A stretch of DNA of 64,000 nucleotides from Bolinopsis microptera (lineage: Eukaryota; Ctenophora; Tentaculata; Lobata; Bolinopsidae): positions 818,501-882,500 of the forward strand of contig NC_087082.1 of assembly GCF_026151205.1 (NCBI RefSeq), given 5' to 3'. The translations under genes and the position numbers were made by a program. Of the stretch, positions 40,711 to 52,900 are shown in pieces. Position 1 is the first letter of the stretch. Every line of letters starts with the position of its first letter. The notes beneath the pieces are model-generated. The model did no database searches. It was not told the DNA's origin and worked only from the letters and a program-made list of their open reading frames with translations.

Positions 40711-43700
40711 GTAAGTTTGTAATTGTAATTAAAGCCTATAGTTTCAGCAATATACCAGGTTCAGTAATCTACCGGTATTGTTCCGAGTTGGGTCTTCTGC
40801 GCCGTGTGTGCCGGTCACATTTTGATTGTTTCTTGACTGTTATTGGAGCAGGTGATAAACTTTTTATAATTAAAAGTTGCATTGCGCGCATCGAGAGCAA
40901 TTGCTGCACATGCTGCAAATGCGCGTCCTATGAAATGATCTTGATAGCTGATTGACTGTTGATGTTTGAAAACGGTTTTTTCTGGTATTTGGTATATACC
41001 CTTTAGGGCATCCAAGTTCAATTAATATATAAAGACAAATCCTATTAGGCACTCAAAATTCATGAAAATCTGCAATCGTCAGGGATTCTTTCTTCAGCAA
41101 ATAATTTATAATACTCTGCTATTCTTTAATCTTGATAAAATTACATTTGCTGCAGTCGTTCACAATTTTCGGTTAGATTTCCTGGTTTTTATGAGTTTTC
41201 TGCTCCTTTTTAGATATATCGAGTGACAATTAGAGCTTGTCATAGCAGAAATGAAGCTCAGTATTACAATGTCTACAAAATGTTTGCCTTGCTCAAAACT
41301 TAATTTTAAAATGTTTTAGTCCGGATGAACAAAAGAAAATATGTAATGATAACCATGAGGTAAGAAAATATCTTCTTTCTTATCAAGTGCCTGAACTATA
41401 GAAGGATTATTGACAGTTTTTTGACGTTTCTATAAACCACAAATCCTCTTAAAGATGTCCTTTGTCACCTACCAGAATAAAGTCGGAGAATTTAAAAGAA
41501 AACATCACCATCTTGGGACAGCTTCATTAAGGGAAATGAATCTTCCTATTAAACGTGTATTTAAACCATGCTTCCTTGAGCAACGACATATGGATTAATC
41601 CGTTCTTGAGGATAAAGCAACATGACAGAAGATCATATCTATTGAGGCAAAGCTCTAAAGTCAGACTTAAGAGTATTTTCCTTGCATTGAAAGAGTACCA
41701 TACTCAACTTCTAACAAAAAATCAATCACCATAGAAACACCACGTTGCTGATAATCATTTTTACTCCAAGATCTTACGAAAAATTGTTATATCTGGGTAA
41801 GCAGAACCAAGAATTACTCCCATGAATGTTGAAAAAGCCATACAAATCTTGATGAGATCGTATCATACACATACTTGTCCAGTATGCTTTATGAGATTGC
41901 ACTTGTTTCACTAGGGATATACACTGGAAAAATAATTATTTTCAAAGTCAAGCTTAAAACAAAATGCTCTTGAAACTCCAGATAATCAGATGAAACCAGA
42001 AAATAAAGAAAAACTCCAAGAGTTGATACCATTTCGAAACTGCCTCCCCAAATGTTCTGCCTAAAATTTTTAAAAACTTAGACCTCAAGTCAAGAATAGC
42101 TTGCTCAATGGTATGTACCACCTGTCATGTTCTGCTACAAAGTGTAACTCTTTACACAGAGCTCGCCTAGACTAAAGCTGGATTTGAAATCAATGATGTC
42201 GTTTTCTGCAAAACATATTAAGACGTTATACATTTTTCCTTTACCATATAAAAATGGAAACCTGTGATAGTGTTTCCCCTAAAATTTTGGAGAACATGAA
42301 GATTGTAAGAATCTTCCAAGAAATTGATTTCAGGATGAATGTGAGGTCTCATTTGCTCCAGCAAGTAGGCGTAAGCTGTCCCTTTGTGGGCTATCCCTGA
42401 ATCTAGCAAACAGCAAAGTGTTGATGAACCTGTTTTCGCTAGCTAATATTGCCCAAAGTACTTCCCTTGTTTGAATACTTAGACGTCTCTATTGTGTAGA
42501 CCTACCTGAAGCTGGGTTTTTATTATCTGTTTGATAAGCAAGTCTTTGAGGACACTCTCTTAATTTTGACAATCTGTCTGGGTGTCCAATGTATTAATGG
42601 AAATTGCTTGCAAACATTGGCCATGTTGTGTTCTTCTCAACTCACTTTTATTAGACAACATACCAGGCCTAACGATGATTGCCTTTCTAAATTGGGCTGC
42701 CACATGTCAAAGACAAAGGATTTTATCCACTTATACAAGCATTAAAATAACTCGATAGAGGGATGAAATACATTGCTACTAATTTTGTTCAGCTTGAAAA
42801 GTTTTACTTGAAGGGAACAGAATTTTTACAGCAGGGTGTTGCTGAAATAATGGAGGAAGAAACATGCACCACCTCATCTTGTCGATTGTCTTCAGAAAGT
42901 TTAGGACACTGCTTTAAAACCTATTGCAAAACTCCTCGAACACCACAGTCATCATCTGACAGACTGTGTCCGACTGACAGATGCAGGCATCAAAGCATAT
43001 TCTTGATAGTCCTGCCGCTCCTTACCTACAAGAACTCACCGTACCAATTGCAACGAGTTGGAGATAAAAGCATCCAAAAGGCTTTGACTGTTGTCCGAAA
43101 GTTGGCAATACCGTCTCTATTGCTTACGTGTGAAAAAGTTGTAACTGATGTTGGTATGGCCATGATTGGCCACTCATCCCACCCTAGATGCTTGATGTTT
43201 CCTTGGCTGTTCCACCACTGACTATGGAGCAGGTTATCTTCGTCAATGCCAAAAACTTGACCTATTTATCAATTGCTGAATGCAATCTCATTACAGATAT
43301 CGGTAAAGAGCGAATGGCAAGTCCCAGAAAAACTTGAAGTATTTGGATATTTCTACTGTACTAGTAGATCATATATGGTAATGAAAATGCTAATTTTGAA
43401 AAACAAGGCTTGAACACATTTGAACATTGTGGTTTGTAAATTGATAACTAATACTACCCTAAACCAGCATGGCCAGGTTTTTGCATTTACCTGTCAAACT
43501 GAATATTTCAAGAGATTAAAAAACGTAACATATAAAGGAATCAGAAACCTTCGTGTTGGTTTAAAGATCTAAGTATCTTAATGTTTCTTATGTCCCGAAT
43601 TGACCTAGGTAGCATTGCTAAGTTTTATTCAACAAGGATGGGTACAGTGGTTCATACTTTAAATGTAGGATTAAGTTTTATTAGCTAGATGCCAATTCAT

Positions 43701-44099
43701 TAAATCCTTGAAGTTTAAGGTAAATTTTATGCTTAGAGAGAACAATACTATTTACTGTATATTGTATAGTGAATTTTATTTACATGTTAATGAATACAGT
43801 GATTTTTTATAATGTGTTATCCATGATTTTTTATGTACAGAAGATTTTATGAGTGTGACTGTTTTTATTGAGATCAAGAATAGTTTATGACTTTTTACTA
43901 CTTTTGTTTGACTTGTTTATAACATAATGGTAAACCGTTCATATCAAGTCTCAAGAATTCCATATCAAGTCCTCAAGATTTGAAACATTGCCCCACTCGT
44001 TCCATTTTAATTTTCTGTTCTCTTTCCATACATAATCATAATTTAATGGTAAATTTTATTTAGAGTTAAATAAATCCCACCCACCTCATTTAGGACATG
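40711..44099. other. Sequence after CAND1 exon 14: no gene recognised
   Basis: The donor gtaagt follows exon 14, but the next CAND1 exon is not seen. The stretch is AT-rich. Several short frames exist, e.g. 152 codons at 42763-43221 (…GDKSIQKALTVVRKLAIPSLLL…), without a domain I recognise. They may be decayed coding sequence belonging to the pseudogene that follows. Confidence 0.4.
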
Positions 44100-47000
44100 T
44101 TACAACAGAGACAGCGACTATCAGTAGCACAACCTGAAGCAGAAAAATCGATATGAATATACTTCAATCACCTGCAAAACTTTCAAGCAGAAGCTGAGAA
44201 AAAATTCGAAAATGGCAAACGACTTCCAGAAATTGAGGCTTAAGCAAAAAATCGCCAAGCTCAAAGAGTGTGACGTCTTTATCACAAACCAACGTAATAA
44301 GTGTTAAGAACAGATCGAAATGAAAATCTGTGACTTTACTTCAAAGGAACAGATGAATCAAGCACGGGGGGAGATCAATGTTAAGTTAAAAACTGCCAGA
44401 GGAGTTTGTTTCATAATGCTCTTAAAAATCACTCTGAAAAATCTTCAAACTCTATTGTCCTGGTGAAGAAGATAGAGACTCATTAAGAATGTTAGCTGCT
44501 GAAAACATGTAAGCCAGATTCAAGAATGAAAACCAAAATGCTGAAGTGGTTGAAGCTACTGAAAAAAGTGTAGATTCTCTGAAGCTTGTGTCAAAGAGAA
44601 AGAATTACCCTTGAAGAACTAGCATTTTTCATCCAAATTGAAATTGAGGAGCACCAAAAATACCAATATGGCTTTAGAAAAGGAATGTTGCTTCTTGTAA
44701 ATTTGGACTGATGATATTTTCTAGACAGTTAATTGAACAAACCAGTGCATCTCTTCCCTCGAAATAAAGAGAAGAATTTAGGAAAGTGACAAAACAAAGC
44801 AGCAGCTTTTATAACATCTCAAGACTCAAAGCTAATGAACTTCAAAATATATCAATGTAACTAAATCAGCCTATAAGAGTGCACAGGAGAATGTAGAAAA
44901 ACTACAGCAAGAAAGTAAAAACATTTCAGATCAGTTTCAACAGTTTCAAAGATGATGCTGGCCGCAAATTGAGGAACTTCAAACTGAGCTGACTGAGCTT
45001 ACTGATTCACCTACTCAGCTTGTCGACCAATATATGAGAGGCATCAAAATGATCGTCATTGAGAGGAAAATAGGTCGCTAAAGAAGTGTTTCCAACTGGT
45101 CAAATGCTGGAAGAGCTACAGGAACAAGCAAGAAATGATGAAGCTGAAGTGAAGAATCTAACTGATACATGTAGCACAGCAATGAAGAATGAGCTTGAAT
45201 GAAGGCTTTAGTTGAAGCTATAAAGCCAAAATGCAAGAACTGTCTCGTACCAGATAAGAGATTGAAACTCAGCTTAACTCTATATCGAAAGTCTAATAGT
45301 GTTCAATTAAAAGAGGTTGGAATACTTGCAAGAAATCGAACCTCACGTGTCCAATAGAACAAAGGGATAAACAACTAGTAGAGTTAGAAAAATAAATCAA
45401 ATCTGACCATGACAATCACTCAAAAACAATTTGCATTCTGATTTAGACAAATGGTGTTGGAATATCGTGAATTGAAAAGCAAATGTGAACAACTTGAGCA
45501 GGATTCCATCTATGGCCTTGTCCATTGTCGGGAAAAAGATTGTGGAGCTAGGAGCTGGTTTTCTAAAATGAGTCATTTAAACTGTTAGTCAATGATTGTG
45601 TTGCTGAGTATGCTACATTTTAAAAGATGAACACGATAACCTCACCAGGACAGTGTCAGTCATGCAAGAAACATTTGACTGCTGCAGCAGTGAAATGAAA
45701 ATCATTGGAGGAAGTGACGACATCAGGACAAACATACTTGCCAAAAAAGATGCAGCATCTTTAAAGCAGAAAGAACCAAATTCCAATCTCAGCTCAGAAG
45801 ATAACAGATCCTATGAAATCTTGCTATGAAGTTAGAGCAAAATTTGTCGGACATCTTCAAGAAAAGATAAAGCATAAAAATTAGTGAAGAAAAGATGAAG
45901 ATCCTGCTGTGACCTAGAGCATAAAGAATTTCCAATTACAAGCTAGAGTCGATCAGCTTTAGATAGAAGTTGACAAATCTACATCGTCATACATTCAGCG
46001 TAATTGATCCTCAGATCGTCAACAGAAATTATAACGATAACTGATTGAAGCCACTGAAGTCTTCGTGAAAAATATGTTGGATAAAAAACTTAAACGGTGA
46101 TTTAGCAAAGTGAAGCATTGATTGTCTAAAGAGTGAAAAACGTCGCATTCCAAAAAGAAGCTGTGAAAAGGAGAATGTGCAATAAAGAGCTCCATTTCCA
46201 ATAAGGCTGGGATATATCAGGGCATTGGAAGAAGAAATCAGCAACCAAAACAAAATACTGAAGCTTGATGATCCAAAATAAAACATCAACCTCTGCCAAC
46301 CACTGACGAACTAAATCGTTAAACTTTGAAATCGGACTTTTGACAAGCCAAAAAGGAACTCTTGGAAAAATGTCCTCTTCATCAAGCTGAACAGAAATGA
46401 GTGATTCTGAAAGGTTTAAAGTTTGAAGGATTTTTGACTGAAAAGCAAAATGAAGTTGCTGACCCTACATTTGAAAATGGAGCAGTTGAATCAGACAATT
46501 CTAAATATCGTTTGCAATATGAGGATCTTAAAACCGCAAAATGGGTGTATTGAAGGACAAACAAAAGAATTTCAAGTCACTAGTCAAAAGTTTAAGAGAT
46601 AGAAGTCAGTTAAAAATTGCAAATGCGAAGTTAGAACATCTCTAATGCGGAGAAGGGAAATCTGTCGACTATTGATAAACTGAAGAAGGAGATTAAGAAA
46701 GCTCAACAAGAGCAAAGTTAAGCTGTTTTATCCAATGAGTCCTCTAAATCCCCAGCAGTTGGTGACATATCTTCCTCACGCCCAATTAAACGACCCAAGA
46801 TGAGCCAACCCTGAGTCCCTAAAACGCCCACTGTTAGTAGGTCCAAGAAGCGACGTGTTGCATTGGAAGTCTCCCACGTGGCTTGAACCACAGAGAAGAA
46901 GAAGCTGATATGACTGTGTTCAAGTCCACTAATTCTAAACCAAACAAAGTAAAGTACCTGTCAATGAGGCAGAATCACCAAAATCAACTACATATGCCCC

Positions 47001-47460
47001 GCAAAGTCCCTTGCCCAGATTGCAACGATCAAAATCTCCTGGCCCATTTACGGAATTTACTTGCTAAAATACCCCACCCCATCTAGTGCACAAAACGGGG
47101 AGTCCAAACTTCCAATGCTTAACTTAAGAGAAAAGAAGCTAATGAAAAGAAGAAACAAAAAATTAAGGTCGAAGCAAGTTTCATGGTTTGATTCAGACTC
47201 CTGCATTGGTTTGATGAAATGGGTCAATCACGAAAATCTCAATCAAAAAACTTTTTATACTACCTGTGTGCCTAACTACCAATATTTTTATCGAGTTATT
47301 GTTCAGAAACAGTATGTTTAGAAGATGTACACGGATATGGAACCAACAGGTTCAAATCACAGCGACAAATTATATGGTAGAAGTAATGTTTGCCAGTCTC
47401 CTGTATTTTATTTTATTAAGATTGTTATTATATTTGTTAAATAAATGGATTAACTAATTT
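44100..47460 (+). pseudogene. Decayed coiled-coil protein sequence, possibly a retrocopy
   Basis: All three plus frames alternately read Glu/Lys/Gln/Leu-rich heptad-like sequence (e.g. SAYKSAQENVEKLQQESKNISDQF and QIEELQTELTELTD), broken by many stops and frameshifts. Near the end come a basic nuclear-signal-like stretch (SRPIKRPKM, SKKRRVALE) and a CPDCNDQNLLAHLRNLL segment. AATAAA at about 47440 follows the last frame. No introns are evident, which suggests a processed copy of a long coiled-coil protein such as a kinesin or centromere-type protein. The parent was not identified. Confidence 0.45.
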
Positions 47461-48290
47461 TTTTATTTTTGTTGTAAAATGTATGTTTTCTCAGATTATT
47501 TACACAATGATTGTATGGTTATCATTATTTTGCTAACGTTATTTGAATTTCAACTGTACATACTATCTGACTAGTTTTATTTGCATTATTTTGATTTAGC
47601 TTGTTAGATTTCATAATTTCATTTCCTGTATCATGACTTATCAGCTGGCAACGAATACTTATTACGCGTTAACTTCGAAGCAGGATTAAACCATAAAAAA
47701 GTAACACCACACGCAAGGTGGTCCACAGATTAGAAAACTTTCTGCAGCACGTTACTAAGCACATTCGTAAGAACTCTTAGAAACTATATTCTAATGACTC
47801 ACGTGTGAATGATTACATGACGGTTAAGCTAAGAAAATGTAATAAACACCATCCCTCTCTCAGTCCGTCCTCTCAGCACCCCCTCTCAGACCCCTCTCAG
47901 ACCACTCCTCAGAACCCCTCTCAGACACAACACACACAAAGTGGGCCCCACACTGGCCCTCTCAGTGGGAAATTACTCGTCCCTTTGATTCGCCCAGATG
48001 TAAAAATCTAATTAAGGTACAGTAAGAGGTTTATTATAGGGTGCAGAAATTTGACCGGGCATATAAGGGGGGGCCACCTAGATATTAACTTCATTACCGC
48101 CGTCTGCCGTCCTGACCCCACATTAAACCCAATCGACAGTACAAGAACGTCCTGAAAACTCAAACAAGCTTAATAAAAACACACACAATCATGCACACTA
48201 ACGATCTAAATTATAGTCACATTATATAAAATCAGCGGTGAATAATGGACTGTTAATCTAATCACAAACATTCTGCAATACACCACATTT
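47461..48290. other. No gene; short CT-rich repeat
   Basis: AT-rich, with a degenerate tandem 'cccctctcagac' repeat at about 47850-47935. Confidence 0.5.
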
Positions 48291-48299
48291 TTTGTTTTC

Positions 48300-48431
48300 C
48301 CCCACATTGTCCTCCATCTCTCTCTCTCTCATCTTCTCCTTCTTCTCTCTCTCTCTTCTCTCTCTCCTCTCTCTCAACATTCTCTCTCTCTCTCATCTCT
48401 CTCTCTCTCCCCTCTCTCTCTCTCCTCTCTC

Positions 48432-48478
<47 letters not shown>

Positions 48479-49170
48479 CTAATATATATACTCCCCTCTC
48501 TCTCTCTTCTCTCTCTCTCTCTCTCGGGGTTTGCTTCTCTCCGCCCTCACTCTTCCCTCTCTCTCTCTTCTCTCTATGTATATCTATATCTCTCTCAATC
48601 TAAATCTCCCTCCCCCGTCTCAATCTCCTCTCTCTACCTCTCTCCTTCGTCCTTCCTCTCTCTACCTCCCTCTCTCTAATCTAGAATCACAAACAGACAA
48701 CAGTTCTGCCAATTACACCACATTGTGCCTCCTTTTCCCTCCCTCCCTCCCGTCCCTCCTTCTCTCTCTCCTCCTCCCCTCCCTCCCTCTCTTCCCTCCC
48801 TCCCCTCCCCCCTCCGAGCTCTCCCATCCCTCCCTCCCTCCTCCTCCCGTCCCTCCCTCCCTCCTCTCTGCCTCCCTCCTTCCCTCCCTCCCTCCCTCCC
48901 TCCCTCCTCTCTCTCCCTCCCTCTCCCTCCCTCCCTCCTCCCCCCTCCCTCCCTCCCTCCCTCCCTCCTCTCACTCTATCCCTCCTGCTCTGCTGCCCTC
49001 CCTCCTCCCTCCCTCCCTCCCTCCCTTCCCACCCTCCCTCTCGCTCTCTCCTCCCTTTGCCTCTCATCCTCCCTCCCTTTCGCTCACCTTCCAGATCTCC
49101 ATCCCATCCCTCCCCTCCCTCCAATCCTCTCCTCCCTCCTTCCATCACTCTACCGGTCCTCATAAACGTT
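48300..49170. repeat. Long pyrimidine tract: CT microsatellite and CCCT repeats
   Basis: About 850 bp of almost pure C/T on the plus strand. (CT)n dominates to 48640 and (CCCT)n from 48720. All long frames on both strands here are low-complexity artefacts. Confidence 0.9.
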
Positions 49171-49185
49171 GGTTTTAATCCAGTA

Positions 49186-49350
49186 AACCCGAGACCCTGT
49201 AATCTTCACCTACACTGTAACAGTATAAGTAACCCTGTAACAATAACACTGTAACAGTAACATTGTAACAGTAACACTGTAACAGTAAACAACTGGAACA
49301 GTAACACTGTAACAGTAACACTGTAACAGTAACACTGTACAGTAACACTA
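49186..49350. repeat. 14-bp minisatellite (gtaacagtaacact)
   Basis: About ten partly degenerate units built from gtaacact and gtaaca. Confidence 0.8.
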
Positions 49351-49439
49351 GTAACACACGAACTAAGTATCACTGTGTAAACAGGGTGAGGGGGTGTGTT
49401 TAAAGCTTGGGGACGTGAGGCGTCGTATGTAAACATTTT

Positions 49440-49800
49440 AGTGATATTCGATATACTCTCTCTCTCTCTCTTCTCTCTCTCTATCCTCTCTCCTCTCTAT
49501 CCTCCCTCCCTCCCTCCCTCCTCCTCTCTCTCCCTCCCTCCCTCCCTCCCACCCTAGGCCTCCCTCCCTCCCCCCTCCTCTCTCATCCCTCCTCTCTCTC
49601 CCTCCCTCCCTCCCTAGGCGGCCTCCAATCGCCTCCCTCCCACCGCTTCCCTTCCTCTCTCTCCCCTCCTCTCCTCCCTCCATCCATCCATCCCTCCCTC
49701 CCTCCAATCCCCCTTCCCCTTTCCATCTCTCTACCCTCACTCCCGCCCTTCCCTCCCTCCCTCCCTCCCTCCCACCTTCCGTCACTCTACCTTCCCTCTA
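49440..49800. repeat. Second pyrimidine tract (CT and CCCT repeats)
   Basis: About 350 bp of C/T-rich repeats, like 48300-49170, ending in a short (TA)n. Confidence 0.88.
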
Positions 49801-49923
49801 TTAATATATATATATGTAATGGCGACTTGTTTTTAAAGCTAGTATTTGTGGATTCGAGTACTCATTTCTAGACTTTATAATATTAAAATTAACATCAATT
49901 AAAATGTGTTGCCCCTACCTTAC

Positions 49924-52900
49924 AAGCATCATGAATAGGAGGTAAGCTGAACACCATCCATTTTCTTCTCCACCCACGAACCCAACAAAACTAGGGTCTA
50001 TGATTCCCAGTCCTCTAAACATACCAACAATCGCTATGAGACAATCACTAATAGCCAGATTGAACATGAAATATTTCTGAAAGTGAATAGAATGTGTAAA
50101 ATCTCTTAAATCAAACTTTTTTGTGTGTGTATTATATTTATCTATATGGTCAGTATATGGTCAGTATTGTAAGTATTGTAAGCATTATATGGTCAGTATT
50201 GTAAGTATTGTAAGCATTATATGTTTATATGGTCAGTATTGTAACTACTAACTAGGGAGAGAGACCTCTACTTCAAAGAACTGATTGGCTACGTGCAGAC
50301 CAGGGAAGGAGCCGGTATTGGATTCGGTGATCAGAGGAGGAAGAAGAACAAAAAGGAGCAACTGGTGGAGATAATTAAGTCTCTGAAAGAAGAGGAGCTC
50401 CTTCAAACTCTCTACGATAAGAGAGTCCAAGGAAAGTTTCTAACCTGGGAGAACACCATGCAGCTAGACACTGGCTGGCAAAGCCTGCTGTATACCTTGA
50501 GCCCCGAGCTGACAAAGTTCCACCTAAATGCCATCCACGACGTTGCAAGTACACCTAGCAACCTCCAGCTTTGGAACTACAGCTCCACGAACAACTGTCC
50601 CCTTTGTGGGCGTCAGCAGTGCAACCTAAAGCACATTCTAACGTGTTGCCCAGTGTCGCTTAAACAAGGAAGGTATAATTGGAGACATGATCAGGTGCTC
50701 AGGGTAATCGTGCAACCAATTGCAGAGAAGCTGAGGGAGATAAACAGTGCTACCCCAAAGACAGAAGTAAAGAGAGAGTGGAGGAAGTTCGTATCCGGAA
50801 AAGGAACCTACAGGAAACCCGAAGTACGGCTTACAGAAGAACCTCATCTTCTAGAGGAAGGTAACGACTGGAAACTAGTGTTTGATGAGGACGAAAGGAC
50901 AAGACAATTCCCCCAACATATTGTCAACACAGCTCTCAGACCTGATGTGGTAATATACTCTAACACACTCAGGAAAGTCATCCTGATAGAGCTGACCTGT
51001 GGAAACGAGGAGAACTTTGAGGACCAGAGATCCCGGAAAGAGAAGAGATACGAAGAGCTAATGGTGGAGATCGAGACCGCAGGCTGGGAAGGATATCTCT
51101 TTACAGTAGAAGTTGGATGTCGTGGATTCTACCACCACACATTACCCCGAATTTTCAACTTCCTTAACATCACCCGGGCAAAGAAGAAGAGGGCACTTAA
51201 CACAACAGCGGTGGTGTCCCTGAAAGGTTCCTACACTATCTGGCTTAGTCGCTACAACAAGACCTGGAGTGACAACTGGCAGCTGGCTGAAAGACCCTGC
51301 CCAGTTTAACCCTGATGAACAGCTGAACGTTGGGCCCTTAAAACGTCGTTGAAAGCTACATCTGGGGTCGTAAGTCCCAGACATCAGAAGAAGTCAGAGA
51401 GTGTAGAAGATTCTGCGTCTGAAAAGACTAGAGAATTGAGGTAAATATAGTTGGTTTGGTCTCATTGTAAGCATTATATGGTCAGTATTGTAAGTATTGT
51501 AAGCATTATATGGTCAGTATTGTAAGTATTGTAAGCATTATATGGTCAGTATTATAAGTATTGTAAGCATTATATGGTCAGTATTGTAAGCAGCTATACC
51601 ATTTAGCTGGTCGTGGGATGCTTTATTAGAATGTATTAACTATTATTAAACAGTAGAATCACCTGGTTACTCAGGTGAACCTTTTGTCCGATTATGACAA
51701 ACATGACGATGACATTCAGCAAGATGCCGCAGAAACTAACCAACGCCAGGGTCCCTCCCTGAAATAGGGAAATCATCAAGCTTTATAGGTGATGCCATAA
51801 AGATGACCCGCAATAACTGGCATATCCAGCGCTGGTATAATTTCGTATACGAAGTGAAGTAAAGTGAAGTAAATTTTTTATGATTGTTACAATGTTCTTT
51901 TTGAAAGGGAAGTTTTGCCTTCTTGCTGATGACACACTGAAGCTAAGAAATCCATAGCCAGCAAACCTGAAAAAGATCTGACCTTCACCCCAATGAGGCT
52001 ATAATCACAGAGTTGTGATAAAGTCAATTGAAAAATTACAGTTTTGACTGATTTTTTCACCTGCAACCAATTAGTATGTCAACTATAGATTGGAAATGAC
52101 ACGATTGAGGTGGTGGAAGTTTGATTTCGGTCGGAGGAAGCCCACAGCAGAAAGCTTAACAATACGAAAAGTTGCATTTTCAAAATCCTGTCCCATTTTC
52201 AAATATGTAATTTTCTGAGCCCAAATTTGACAGATTGGATGAAATTTTTGTCCAGAAACCAATTAGTTGGTTAATTGATGATGGTATGAAACCAAATTGA
52301 GGTACTGGGAGTCAAAATCCCGAATAGAATTGCAAAATCATATTGTCCCAATCTCTGTCCCATTTTCAGTTTTTGAAGATGAAATCTCCAGGACCGAAAT
52401 TTTACAGTTTTGACTGATTTTTTCACCTGCAACCAATTAGTAAGTCAACTATAGATGGCAAATGACACGATTGAGGTGGTGGAAGTTTGATTTCGGTCGG
52501 AGGAAGCCCACAGCAGAAAGCTTAACAAAACGAAAAGTTGTATTTTCAAAATCCTGTCCCATTTTCAAATATGACATTTTCTGAACCCATATTTGACAAA
52601 TTGGATGAAATTTTTGCCCAGACACCAATTAATTAGTTAATTGATGACGGTATGAAACCAAATTGAGGTACTGGGAGTTAGAATCCCGAATAGAATTGCA
52701 AAATCATATTGTCCCAATCTCTGTCCCATTTTCAGTTTTTTGAAGATGAAATTTCTAGGACCGAAATTTTACAGTTTTGACTGATTTTTTCACCTGCAAC
52801 CAATTAGTATGTCAACTATAGATGGCAAATGACACGATTGAGGTGGTGGAAGTTTGATTTCGGTCGGAGGAAGCCCACTGCAGAAAGCTTAACAATACGA

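Noticed and set aside
40815-41052. Possible extra CAND1 exon or small gene after exon 14
   Set aside because: No similarity to the expected CAND1 continuation and no splice sites in the right phase.
48531-49178. Long Pro/Ser/Leu-rich frames on plus and Gly/Arg/Glu-rich frames on minus
   Set aside because: They are translations of (CT)n and (CCCT)n repeats with no stop codons by composition.
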